From: Arthrobacter sp. FW306-2-2C-D06B | GTDB lineage: Bacteria; Actinomycetota; Actinomycetes; Actinomycetales; Micrococcaceae | NCBI RefSeq assembly: GCF_021789175.1 | Contig: NZ_CP084560.1 | Span: forward strand, 2,356,001-2,420,000 | Direction: 5' to 3' | Length of the DNA: 64,000 bases | In this document: positions 56,300 to 64,000 of the stretch, piece by piece | How positions within the stretch are numbered: the stretch's first letter is position 1 | How the letters are laid out: every line of letters begins with the position of its first letter | Notes under the pieces: model-generated | Databases searched by the model: none | What the model saw: the letters and a program-made list of their open reading frames with translations, nothing else | Told to the model about the DNA's origin: nothing | Made by a program: the position numbers and the translations under genes

Positions 56300-58114
56300 T
56301 TGGGATACACCAGCAATTCCGGTTCCGCAGCAGGATCACCACGTCGGACGTCAGTTTCGGCACTCCGCGAACGGCCGCAGGCCCAGGTGCTGATCATCGG
56401 AGGCGGCATCAACGGTGTCGGAACCTTCCGCGATCTGGCACTGCAGGGCGTAGACGTCGCCCTCGTGGAACGCGGCGATTACTGCCAGGGCGCCAGCGGT
56501 GCCTCGTCCCACATGATCCACGGCGGCATCCGCTACCTCGAGAACGGGGAGTTCCGCCTCGTTCGGGAATCGGTGGTCGAGCGCAACCGGCTTCTGAAGA
56601 TCGCTCCCCACTACGTCAAGCCCCTTCAGACGACCATTCCCATCTTCAGTACCTTCTCCGGGATACTTTCCGCCCCCACACGCTTCCTCACGCACAAGCA
56701 AGGCAAGCCGAAGGAACGCGGCGCCTTCCTCATCAAGCTCGGACTGAGCATGTACGACTTCTTCTCCCGCGACGGCGGCAGCGTCCCCCGCCATCAGTTC
56801 CGCGGCAGAGAGAAGGCCCTGGCTGAGTTGCCACGGTTGCACCCCGGGATCAAATATGCAGCCACCTACTTTGACGCGTCCGTGCACAACCCGGAGCGCC
56901 TGACGCTCGATGTGCTGCAGGACGGCGAAAAGGCGGGCATCGGGAGTGGCTCGCCGGGCGGCAGCGCCCGGGCCAGCAACTACGTCTCCCTAGTTTCGAA
57001 GGGCTCCGCTGCCGAGTCAGCCGGCGCTGTTTTGCTGCGCGATGAACTCACGGGCGAGGAATTCAGCTTCCAGGCCGACGTGATCGTCAACACCACCGGC
57101 GCCTGGGTCGACCTCACCAATGAGGCAATGGGTGCAGCGAGCCGTCTCATGGGAGGAACCAAGGGTTCCCACATTGTCCTGGACCATCCGGAATTGCTCG
57201 CAGCATGCGGCGGCCGTGAGATCTTCTTCGAACACACGGACGGGCGGATCGTGCTGATCTACCCGATGGGCGACCGCGTTCTGGTGGGCACCACCGACGT
57301 CGAGGCCGACATGGCCCAGGATGCCGTGTGCACCGAAGCCGAGATTGACTACTTCTTCGACCTCGTCGGCCACGTCTTCCCCTCCATCAAGGTTGAGCGC
57401 AGCCATATCGTCTACAGCTTCGCCGGCGTCCGTCCGCTTCCGCGCCACGACGACACCCAGCCGGGCTTCGTATCCCGCGACTACCGCATCGAGCGAAGCG
57501 AACAGCACGCCTTCGGTGCTGCGGCCGCCGGTGACTTGACCGCCGCGGGCGGGAAGGCCGCCGTCGTACTTTCATTGATCGGCGGAAAGTGGACCACTTT
57601 CCGGGCCCTCGCCGAACACCTGAGCAACGACGTTCTGCGCGAGCTGGGCATGGAGCGGAAGACCTCGACGGCGAAGCTCGCGATCGGAGGCGGCCTGGGC
57701 TTCCCGGACAGCGAAGACGGAATCCAGGACTGGGTCAAGAAGCACATGGCTCCCGGTCTTGGTGCCGATCGGGTCAGCGGCTTGCTGACCCGCTACGGCA
57801 CCCGCGCCGAGGACGTCATCGCCTACCTCAAGGCAGGCGATGACCGGAAACTGCGCTCCACGAACGAGCTCAGCGTCCGGGAGCTCGAATTCATGGCGGT
57901 CAACGAACAGATCGGACACCTCGTGGATGTCCTCATCCGCCGCACCTCGCTGGCCTTCCGGGGCCTCGTGACCGGGGAGCTCTTGAACGAGATCGCCGAA
58001 GTCCTCACCACGCAGCTTGGTTGGGATTCAGCGAAGCGTGAAGCCGAAATCCAGCACGCGCAGGAGGTGCTTCTGCGTTTTCATGGCGTGACTGTTCACA
58101 GCCTCGTCGCATGA
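56300..58114 (+). CDS. glpD: Glycerol-3-phosphate dehydrogenase (FAD-dependent)
   Basis: GlpD oxidises glycerol 3-phosphate to dihydroxyacetone phosphate at the membrane and passes electrons to quinone. The 604-residue protein has the FAD loop VLIIGGGINGVG (about 30-41), RGDYCQGASGASSHMIHGGIRYLE, VNTTGAWVD, GSHIVLDHPEL, YPMGDRVLVGTTD and AGVRPLPRHDD. A C-terminal DAO_C domain ends it. TTG 56300 is chosen because AAGGGAG lies just upstream; ATG 56243 would add 19 residues and has a poor ribosome site. It is first in the glpDFK set. Confidence 0.93.
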   Translation: MGYTSNSGSAAGSPRRTSVSALRERPQAQVLIIGGGINGVGTFRDLALQGVDVALVERGDYCQGASGASSHMIHGGIRYLENGEFRLVRESVVERNRLLKIAPHYVKPLQTTIPIFSTFSGILSAPTRFLTHKQGKPKERGAFLIKLGLSMYDFFSRDGGSVPRHQFRGREKALAELPRLHPGIKYAATYFDASVHNPERLTLDVLQDGEKAGIGSGSPGGSARASNYVSLVSKGSAAESAGAVLLRDELTGEEFSFQADVIVNTTGAWVDLTNEAMGAASRLMGGTKGSHIVLDHPELLAACGGREIFFEHTDGRIVLIYPMGDRVLVGTTDVEADMAQDAVCTEAEIDYFFDLVGHVFPSIKVERSHIVYSFAGVRPLPRHDDTQPGFVSRDYRIERSEQHAFGAAAAGDLTAAGGKAAVVLSLIGGKWTTFRALAEHLSNDVLRELGMERKTSTAKLAIGGGLGFPDSEDGIQDWVKKHMAPGLGADRVSGLLTRYGTRAEDVIAYLKAGDDRKLRSTNELSVRELEFMAVNEQIGHLVDVLIRRTSLAFRGLVTGELLNEIAEVLTTQLGWDSAKREAEIQHAQEVLLRFHGVTVHSLVA

Positions 58115-58169
58115 ACGTAATGTACGTCACATCAGCTTGATTGTTCCGGCCCAGAAGCCTGGACACAAG

Positions 58170-58207
58170 GGTTGCGGTGTTCCGCTCCTTAAGGGAAGAC
58201 CGCAACC
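58170..58207 (+). other. Hairpin in the glpD-glpF spacer
   Basis: Arms 58170-58183 and 58194-58207 pair over 14 bp with one mismatch, around a 10-nt loop. There is no T-run. It may stabilise or partly terminate the glpD message, setting expression of glpF-glpK apart from glpD. Confidence 0.5.
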
Positions 58208-58288
58208 GGGACGGCGCTCACAGACGCCGGCCCAACGGCCCCAACAAAACCTGCAGGGCTGACAACAGAAGAAAATGAGGAGTCAAAG

Positions 58289-59038
58289 ATGTCTCTCGGA
58301 ATTGTTTTCCTTTCCGAAGTGTTCGGAACCGGCATGCTTACCCTGCTTGGGTGTGGCGTTGTGGCAAACGTCGCGCTCAAGGGCACGAAGGGTAACAACG
58401 GCGGCTTCCTGATGGTGAATTTTGGCTGGGGCATCGCAGTATTCGCCGGCGTATACGTAGCGGCTATGTCGGGTGCGCACCTGAATCCGGCGGTCACGCT
58501 TGGTCTCCTGGTTGACGGCAAGGCCGAGTTCGCCCCGGGGGTGGCCGTGAGTGCGGCATCCACGTTCACCTACTTCGGTGGAGAACTGCTCGGCGCCTTC
58601 CTCGGCGCCATCTTCGCGTGGCTTGCCCACAAGCAGCACTTCGACGCCGAGCCATTGGCAGCCAGCAAGCTCGCCGTCTTCTCCACGGGACCGGCCATCC
58701 GCTCATACCCCTGGAACCTTGTCACCGAGATCATCGGCACGTTTGTGCTGGTGTTCGTGATCCTGACCTTCGGCGGCACCCCTTCCGGCCTGGGCCCGCT
58801 CGCGGTGGCATTGCTCGTCGTCGGCATCGGCGCCTCCCTTGGCGGACCGACCGGCTACGCGATCAACCCTGCCCGTGACCTCGGACCGCGTATCGCCCAC
58901 GCTATTCTGCCGATCAAGGGCAAGGGCTCCAGCGACTGGGCCTACTCCTGGGTTCCGATCGTCGGCCCGCTCCTGGGCGGGACCATCGCCGGACTCGTCG
59001 CCCACTCCATACCGATCATGGCAACCGTCGCCAAGTAG
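58289..59038 (+). CDS. glpF: Glycerol uptake facilitator (aquaglyceroporin)
   Basis: GlpF lets glycerol diffuse in. The 249-residue membrane protein has about six hydrophobic helices and both channel motifs: HLNPAVTLG (NPA at 66-68) and [11 protein letters not shown] (NPA at 193-195). The Asp after the second NPAR is the usual mark of glycerol channels rather than water-only ones. ATG 58289 follows GAGGAG. glpK starts 58 nt downstream. Confidence 0.94.
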   Translation: MSLGIVFLSEVFGTGMLTLLGCGVVANVALKGTKGNNGGFLMVNFGWGIAVFAGVYVAAMSGAHLNPAVTLGLLVDGKAEFAPGVAVSAASTFTYFGGELLGAFLGAIFAWLAHKQHFDAEPLAASKLAVFSTGPAIRSYPWNLVTEIIGTFVLVFVILTFGGTPSGLGPLAVALLVVGIGASLGGPTGYAINPARDLGPRIAHAILPIKGKGSSDWAYSWVPIVGPLLGGTIAGLVAHSIPIMATVAK

Positions 59039-59096
59039 TAAGCCGCTCATCACCTATCCCGCATCCACACCAAAGCAAGCAGACAAGGACGTCAAA

Positions 59097-60611
59097 ATGT
59101 CGCAATACGTCATCGCCATTGACCAGGGAACCACCAGCTCGCGTGCCATCGTGTTCGATCACTCAGGCAACATTGTCTCCACCGGCCAGATGGAGCACGA
59201 GCAGATCTTTCCCCAGGCCGGTTGGGTAGAGCACAACCCAGTGGAGATCTGGGACAACGTCAGGGAGGTCGTCGGATCTGCGTTGTCCAAGGCCAACCTG
59301 ACCCGGCACGACATCGCTGCCGTCGGCATCACCAACCAACGCGAAACCGCCGTTGTGTGGGACAAGAACACGGGCGAGCCCATCTACAACGCGATCGTCT
59401 GGCAGGACACGCGCACCCAGTCCATCGTGGACGAACTGGGCCAGGACGGTGGCCCCGAGCGGTTCAAGCAAAAGGTCGGCCTGCCCTTGGCGACCTACTT
59501 CTCCGGCACCAAGATCAAGTGGATCCTGGACAACGTCGAAGGTGCGCGGGCCAAGGCTGAAGCCGGGGACCTTATCTTCGGCAACACCGACTGCTGGGTC
59601 CTGTGGAACCTGACAGGCGGCGTCGACGGCGGCGTACACGCCACGGACGTCACCAACGCCTCACGCACCATGTTCATGGACCTCGACACCTTGCAATGGG
59701 ACCAGGAAATCCTGGACGCGTTCGGTGTTCCGTTGTCGATGATGCCCGCCATCAAGTCCTCCTCCGAGGTCTACGGCACGGTCCACACCTCGCAGCTGCT
59801 GCGCGAAGTGCCCGTCGCAGGCATCCTGGGCGACCAGCAGGCAGCAACCTTCGGCCAGGCGGCGTTCCAGGCGGGCGAAGCCAAGAACACCTACGGCACC
59901 GGCTGCTTCCTGATCTTCAACACGGGCGAAGAAATCGTCCACTCGAAGAACGGCCTGCTGACCACCCTCGGCTACAAGCTGGGCGACGCCAAACCGCACT
60001 ACGCACTGGAAGGATCCATCGCTGTCACGGGCTCACTGATCCAGTGGCTCCGCGACAACCTCGGCCTGATCAGCTCCGCTCCCGAAGTGGAGTCACTGGC
60101 GGCCGGCGTCGCGGACAACGGCGGCGTCTACATCGTGCCCGCGTTCTCCGGCCTGTTCGCCCCGTACTGGCGCGCCGACGCCCGTGGGGCCATCGTTGGC
60201 CTGACCCGTTTTGCCAATAAGGGCCACATCGCCCGCGCGGCCCTGGAGGCCACCGCCTTCCAGACGCGCGAAGTGCTCGACGCCGTCAACGCGGACTCGG
60301 GCGTTCCGCTGACCGAGTTGAAGGTCGACGGCGGCATGGTCGCCAATGAGGCGCTCATGCAGTTCCAGGCCGACATCCTGGGCGTGCCCGTGGTCCGTCC
60401 GAAGGTCGTGGAAACCACGGCCCTCGGTGCCGCCTACGCGGCCGGACTCGCCGTCGGCTTCTGGAAGGACCTCGGCGAACTCAGCTCAAACTGGGGCGAG
60501 GACAAGCGCTGGGAGCCGCAGCTTCCGGCCGAAGAGCAGGAGCGGCAGATGCGGCTGTGGAAGAAGGCCGTGACCAAGTCCATGGATTGGGTGGACGAGG
60601 ACGTTAAGTAG
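59097..60611 (+). CDS. glpK: Glycerol kinase
   Basis: GlpK traps glycerol as glycerol 3-phosphate. The 504-residue FGGY-family kinase shows [42 protein letters not shown] and WQDTRT. Further on are [28 protein letters not shown] and the C-terminal [24 protein letters not shown] 59097 has AAGGA upstream; the open frame from 58839 overlaps glpF and is rejected. A long terminator follows. Confidence 0.97.
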   Translation: MSQYVIAIDQGTTSSRAIVFDHSGNIVSTGQMEHEQIFPQAGWVEHNPVEIWDNVREVVGSALSKANLTRHDIAAVGITNQRETAVVWDKNTGEPIYNAIVWQDTRTQSIVDELGQDGGPERFKQKVGLPLATYFSGTKIKWILDNVEGARAKAEAGDLIFGNTDCWVLWNLTGGVDGGVHATDVTNASRTMFMDLDTLQWDQEILDAFGVPLSMMPAIKSSSEVYGTVHTSQLLREVPVAGILGDQQAATFGQAAFQAGEAKNTYGTGCFLIFNTGEEIVHSKNGLLTTLGYKLGDAKPHYALEGSIAVTGSLIQWLRDNLGLISSAPEVESLAAGVADNGGVYIVPAFSGLFAPYWRADARGAIVGLTRFANKGHIARAALEATAFQTREVLDAVNADSGVPLTELKVDGGMVANEALMQFQADILGVPVVRPKVVETTALGAAYAAGLAVGFWKDLGELSSNWGEDKRWEPQLPAEEQERQMRLWKKAVTKSMDWVDEDVK

Positions 60612-60643
60612 CTCCGGCCTCTCCTAAGGTCCCGCCTCGCCCC

Positions 60644-60721
60644 GAAAAGGGGCCGGTAACTCCCGCCCGCCCGCTTCGCGGTGCCCACCACACCATGGCG
60701 GGGAGTCACCGGCCCCTTTTC
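60644..60721 (+). terminator. Terminator of glpFK
   Basis: GAAAAGGGGCCGGT (60644-60657) pairs with ACCGGCCCCTTTTC (60708-60721). The stem continues inward as ACTCCCGCC with GGCGGGGAGT, with small bulges. The 3' arm ends in TTTTC, and the symmetry suggests it works in both directions. Confidence 0.85.
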
Positions 60722-60773
60722 TCTGTGCCCCAACCCACCGACCGTCCAGTGTTACTTGGGACAATGAACAGGG

Positions 60774-60779
60774 TAAGGT
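60774..60779 (+). promoter_or_regulatory. Putative -10 box of the leuS transcript, leaderless geometry
   Basis: TAAGGT is followed by exactly 6 nt (GGCTTT) and the ATG of the leader peptide at 60786. The same hexamer and spacing occur at metK. A weak -35, TTACTT (60752-60757), is 16 nt upstream. Confidence 0.6.
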
Positions 60780-60785
60780 GGCTTT

Positions 60786-60812
60786 ATGCGTGCGATCCTT
60801 CTGCTTAGCTAG
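60786..60812 (+). CDS. Leucine-rich leader peptide upstream of leuS
   Basis: This tiny ORF encodes MRAILLLS and stops at TAG 60810-60812. Codons 4 to 7 are ATC CTT CTG CTT, one Ile and three Leu in a row. It stands 115 nt before leuS and is followed by a hairpin and a terminator-like element, so it looks like a leucine-sensing attenuator peptide. There is no ribosome site before its ATG; a -10 box 6 nt upstream implies that translation starts at the 5' end of the mRNA. Confidence 0.7.
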   Translation: MRAILLLS

Positions 60813-60880
60813 CCGCCCGGTTTACGTCGATTTAGACCATCGCGAACCGAGCGGCCGCCCCTCCTTGCCGAGGGGCTTTT
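60813..60880 (+). promoter_or_regulatory. leuS attenuator: long hairpin and terminator
   Basis: Directly after the leader stop, CCGC..GGTT (60813-60822) can pair with AACC..GCGG (60845-60854), with CGAT/ATCG inside, giving one long hairpin. Next comes a terminator: GCCCCTC (60857-60863), loop CTTGCC, GAGGGGC (60870-60876), then TTTT. A ribosome stalled on the Leu codons would cover the 5' base of the first hairpin. Which alternative pairing prevents termination could not be resolved by eye. Confidence 0.65.
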
Positions 60881-60926
60881 GTGTGTCCGGGACCTTCCGG
60901 GGCCCGGAGCAGGAGGCAAAACCGTC

Positions 60927-63479
60927 ATGGAAGAACAGAAGAGGGCAGCAGTGAGCGTTCAGCCGGAGACAGAAACCGGAGCACAGTCAACAGTGGCAGG
61001 CGAGACGCCCGAGGAGGGTGTCTACAGCTTCGCCTCGATGGAGGCCAAGTGGCCGCAGGTCTGGGAAGACCTCAAGGTCTTCACTCCTGTCGACGACGGC
61101 TCCCGCGAGCGGCGCTATGTCCTGGACATGTTCCCCTACCCCTCGGGCGACCTCCACATGGGCCACGCCGAGGCTTTCGCCATGGGCGACGTCGTAGCGC
61201 GGTACCTCCGCCAAAAGGGTTTCGACGTCCTGCACCCCATCGGCTGGGACTCCTTCGGCCTGCCGGCAGAGAATGCCGCCATCAAGCGCAACGCCCACCC
61301 CAGCGAGTGGACGTACGCCAACATCGATACGCAGGCCGCATCGTTCAAGCGTTACGCGATCTCCGCCGATTGGTCCCGCCGGCTGCACACTTCGGACCCG
61401 GAGTACTACCGCTGGACGCAGTGGCTGTTCAAGCGCTTCTACGAGCGCGGACTGGCCTACCGCAAGGATTCCCCGGTCAACTGGTGCCCGAAGGACCTGA
61501 CCGTCCTGGCGAACGAACAGGTAGTCAACGGCGCGTGCGAACGCTGCGGGACCCCTGTCACGAAGAAGTCCCTGAACCAGTGGTACTTCAAGATCACTGA
61601 TTACGCCGACCGTTTGCTCGACGACATGTCCGAGCTCCAGGGACACTGGCCCGAGCGTGTGCTGGCAATGCAGCGCAACTGGATCGGCCGCTCCGAGGGC
61701 GCTCACGTCCGCTTCGCGATCGAAGCCACCGACGGCCGCGCCGAGCGCGAAGTCACGGTCTTCACCACCCGCCCGGACACCTTGTACGGGGCAACGTTCT
61801 TCGTCGTCGCCGCGGATGCGCACCTGGCGCTGGACCTGGTCACGCCCGCACAGCACGACGCACTCATGGCCTACCGCGAAAAGGTCAAGGCCCTGTCCGA
61901 CATCGAGCGCCAGTCCACTGAGCGCGAGAAGACCGGCGTGTTCACCGGCCGCTACGCCATCAACCCGCTCAACGGCGAAAAACTGCCCGTGTGGGCAGCC
62001 GACTACGTGCTCGCCGACTACGGCACGGGCGCGATCATGGCAGTGCCCGCGCACGACCAGCGCGACCTCGACTTCGCCCGCGCCTTTGACCTGCCGGTGC
62101 GTCCTGTCCTGAACACCGGAGGGGAAGACCCGGCGGAAACCGGTATCGCGACTGCCGGCGAGGGCACGCTGATGAACTCCGGCGAACTGGACGGTTTGTC
62201 CAAGGCCGAGGCCATCCCCGCAGCCATCGACATCCTGGAGAAGCTGGGCACGGGGGAGAAGTTCGTGAACTTCCGCCTGCGCGACTGGCTCTTGAGCCGC
62301 CAGCGCTTCTGGGGTACCCCGATCCCCATCATCCACTGCGCCGAATGCGGCGAGGTGCCGGTGCCGGACGATCAACTGCCTGTCCGGCTGCCCGAAAACC
62401 TCCGCGGCGAGGCGCTGTCGCCGAGGGGCACGTCTCCTCTCGCCGCGGCCCTGGAATGGGTCAACGTCGAGTGCCCGAACTGCGGACGGGCCGCCCAGCG
62501 CGACACCGACACCATGGACACGTTCGTGGACTCGTCCTGGTACTTCCTGCGCTTCGTTTCCCCGCACTACACCGAGGGTCCGTTCGATCCGGCCAAGATC
62601 AACGACTGGATGCCGGTCGGCCAGTACGTGGGCGGCGTCGAGCACGCCATCCTGCACCTGCTCTATGCCCGCTTCTTCACCAAGGTCATCCACGACATGG
62701 GCCTGCTCGCCGCGGACGAGCCCTTCAGCGCCCTGCTCAACCAGGGGCAGGTCCTCAACGGCGGCAAGGCCATGAGCAAGTCCCTCGGCAACGGGGTGGA
62801 CCTCGGCGAGCAACTGGACAAGTTCGGCGTCGACGCCGTCCGCTTGACCATGGTCTTTGCCTCCCCGCCCGAGGACGACGTCGACTGGGCCGACGTCTCG
62901 CCGTCGGGCTCGGCGAAGTTCCTTGCCCGTGCCTGGCGCCTTGGTCAGGACGTCGCAAGCGAGCCCGGCGTCGAGGTCTCCACCGGTGACCGCGCGCTGC
63001 GCACCGTGACCCACCGGACCATCGCCGACGCAGCTGAGCTGTTGGACAACAACAAGTTCAACGTCGTGGTGGCCAAGCTGATGGAGCTGGTCAACGCCAC
63101 CCGCAAAACCATCGATTCCGGTGCCGGTGGAGCAGACCCTGCCGTCCGTGAAGCCGCCGAAGCCGTGGCAATCATCCTGAGCCTCTTCGCGCCATACACG
63201 GCCGAGGACCTGTGGAACCAGTTGGGCCACCCGGCCTCCGTCGCGAACGCCGGCTGGCCCTCCCACGATCCTTCGCTTCTTGTCCAGGACACCGTGACGG
63301 CCGTCGTGCAGGTCCAGGGCAAAGTCCGCGACCGCTTGGACGTCTCGCCGGACATCAGCGAGGACGCCCTGCGCGAACTTGCCCTGGCCAGCGACAACGT
63401 ACAGCGGGCACTCGATGGCCGCGGCATCCGTACGGTGATCGTGCGCGCGCCTAAACTGGTGAACATCGTCCCGGCATAG
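60927..63479 (+). CDS. leuS: Leucine--tRNA ligase
   Basis: LeuS charges tRNA-Leu and edits mischarged tRNA. The 850-residue class I enzyme has the HIGH motif as HMGH (77-80) in [17 protein letters not shown] and the CP1 editing domain with [14 protein letters not shown] and the universally conserved [13 protein letters not shown]. The KMSKS motif reads KAMSKS (614-619) in [13 protein letters not shown], and the anticodon-binding C-terminus is present. The N-terminus carries about 30 extra residues. ATG 60927 has AGGAGG at 10 nt; the frame is open to 60879, inside the attenuator, and this is rejected. Confidence 0.96.
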   Translation: MEEQKRAAVSVQPETETGAQSTVAGETPEEGVYSFASMEAKWPQVWEDLKVFTPVDDGSRERRYVLDMFPYPSGDLHMGHAEAFAMGDVVARYLRQKGFDVLHPIGWDSFGLPAENAAIKRNAHPSEWTYANIDTQAASFKRYAISADWSRRLHTSDPEYYRWTQWLFKRFYERGLAYRKDSPVNWCPKDLTVLANEQVVNGACERCGTPVTKKSLNQWYFKITDYADRLLDDMSELQGHWPERVLAMQRNWIGRSEGAHVRFAIEATDGRAEREVTVFTTRPDTLYGATFFVVAADAHLALDLVTPAQHDALMAYREKVKALSDIERQSTEREKTGVFTGRYAINPLNGEKLPVWAADYVLADYGTGAIMAVPAHDQRDLDFARAFDLPVRPVLNTGGEDPAETGIATAGEGTLMNSGELDGLSKAEAIPAAIDILEKLGTGEKFVNFRLRDWLLSRQRFWGTPIPIIHCAECGEVPVPDDQLPVRLPENLRGEALSPRGTSPLAAALEWVNVECPNCGRAAQRDTDTMDTFVDSSWYFLRFVSPHYTEGPFDPAKINDWMPVGQYVGGVEHAILHLLYARFFTKVIHDMGLLAADEPFSALLNQGQVLNGGKAMSKSLGNGVDLGEQLDKFGVDAVRLTMVFASPPEDDVDWADVSPSGSAKFLARAWRLGQDVASEPGVEVSTGDRALRTVTHRTIADAAELLDNNKFNVVVAKLMELVNATRKTIDSGAGGADPAVREAAEAVAIILSLFAPYTAEDLWNQLGHPASVANAGWPSHDPSLLVQDTVTAVVQVQGKVRDRLDVSPDISEDALRELALASDNVQRALDGRGIRTVIVRAPKLVNIVPA

Positions 63480-63488
63480 CCGGAAAAC

Positions 63489-63512
63489 GGCCGCCGGCGC
63501 TTGCCGGCGGCC
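63489..63512 (+). terminator. GC-rich hairpin after leuS
   Basis: GGCCGCCGGC (63489-63498) and GCCGGCGGCC (63503-63512) are perfect 10-bp arms around loop GCTT, 9 nt after the leuS stop. There is no T-tail, so termination would be of the I-shaped kind and may be partial. The degV-like gene begins 25 nt later. Confidence 0.6.
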
Positions 63513-63536
63513 GGCCACCAGCTCCAGGAGGCTCCC

Positions 63537-64000
63537 TTGACGGACCGCGAACCACCCGCTTGGTTGTGGCTCAAGGAACGTTTGGCCCGCCTGCGCCAGT
63601 CCACGACGCCGGGACGCACCGGAACTGAGCCGGCGCCCGTCGTCGTGCGCACCGCCGTCGTCACCGATTCGGCTGCCGCACTTCCGGCCGAATGGGTCAA
63701 GGCGTTCGTTGCCGACGGCCGCCTCGCCGTCGTGCCGATGCCCGTCATGGTGGGCGAAGAGATCTACGGCGAGGGGGAAGACGACATCATCCAGACCCTC
63801 GCGCTGGCCCTCGCGGCGGGATCGTCCGTCAAGACCTCCCGGCCCTCACCCGGCCAGTTCGAACAGGCCTATCTTGCCGCCCGGGACCGCGGTTTCGAAG
63901 CCGTCGTCTCCATCCACATTTCCGCAGGCCTGTCCGGCACCGTGGACGCCGCAAGGCTGGCTGCGCAACGCGTCTCGATCCCTGTCGAAGTCATTGACTC
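63537..64000 (+). CDS. DegV-family fatty-acid-binding protein, 3' end outside the window
   Basis: DegV proteins bind fatty acids, and some act as FakB subunits of fatty-acid kinase. From TTG 63537, 5 nt after AGGAGG, the frame is open to the window end (154 codons). It reads PAWLWLKERLARLRQS, then the DegV start TAVVTDSAAALPAEW, VVPMPVMVGEEIYGEGED, VKTSRPSPGQFEQAYLAA and VVSIHISAGLSGTVDAARLAA. The TSRPSP and SAGLSGT segments line the lipid site in DegV. The N-terminus is about 35 residues longer than usual. No FakA gene is visible. Confidence 0.88.
   Translation, partial: MTDREPPAWLWLKERLARLRQSTTPGRTGTEPAPVVVRTAVVTDSAAALPAEWVKAFVADGRLAVVPMPVMVGEEIYGEGEDDIIQTLALALAAGSSVKTSRPSPGQFEQAYLAARDRGFEAVVSIHISAGLSGTVDAARLAAQRVSIPVEVID

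Noticed and set aside
60612..60926. T-box riboswitch upstream of leuS
   Set aside because: No T-box consensus or specifier-loop architecture was seen; the leader peptide and terminator explain the region better.
60987..63518. 843-codon open frame on the minus strand over leuS
   Set aside because: It is fully antisense to a clear leucyl-tRNA synthetase and has low-complexity composition with no domain; long antisense frames are expected in high-GC DNA.

Overview
This 64 kb window is a high-GC Gram-positive chromosome segment, most probably from the Micrococcaceae (Arthrobacter in the broad sense). The grounds are dense operons with frequent 1-nt and 4-nt start/stop overlaps, many GTG and TTG starts, actinobacterial-type families (MurT/GatD, mIHF, acVLRF1, DUF6167, helicase-dead PriA, bifunctional Rel) and a conserved housekeeping gene order. 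Family assignments come from reading protein motifs by eye; no database search was run.

Layout. 1-3531 (minus strand): an M3 metallopeptidase running off the left edge, then gatD and murT, which together amidate lipid II. 3632-10964 (plus): pdxT, yebC, ruvCAB, and the yajC-secD-secF translocase genes ending in a strong terminator. 11113-13506: rel. 13518-16722 (minus): an orphan AbiEi-like protein, a DUF349 protein and a membrane-anchored cyclophilin. 16932-21055: hisS, aspS and a GNAT acetyltransferase. 21.1-22.6 kb: an IS110-family insertion sequence, the only clear mobile element. 22628-36893: acVLRF1 (minus), then rarA, rpsD, DUF948, DUF6167, alaS, ruvX, mltG, aroE-aroC-aroK-aroB, a TPR protein, efp and nusB. 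37119-46051: the pyrimidine operon pyrR-pyrB-pyrC-(PH-like)-carA-carB-pyrF behind a PyrR-type RNA element. 46161-52240: mIHF, gmk, rpoZ, coaBC, metK, priA. 52237-55158 (minus): glycosyltransferase, alpha/beta hydrolase and aldo/keto reductase operon. 55213-60611: a SorC-type regulator divergent from glpD-glpF-glpK. 60774-64000: a leucine-codon leader peptide and attenuator, leuS, and the start of a DegV-family gene.

The window is largely core genome: aromatic amino acid and pyrimidine synthesis, tRNA charging, Holliday-junction processing, protein export, peptidoglycan modification and glycerol use. The most interesting signals are regulatory. They are a probable leucine attenuator for leuS whose leader peptide appears to be leaderless; a recurring TANNNT-N6/7-start geometry suggesting leaderless mRNAs at six genes; a possible bridge-RNA region in the IS110 element; a nested hairpin after nusB; and a leader structure before rpsD. 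Among proteins, MltG carries a remarkable His-rich cytoplasmic tail, PriA lacks helicase motifs, and MurT lacks the cysteines of the zinc ribbon known from Firmicutes. No tRNA, rRNA or CRISPR array was seen.
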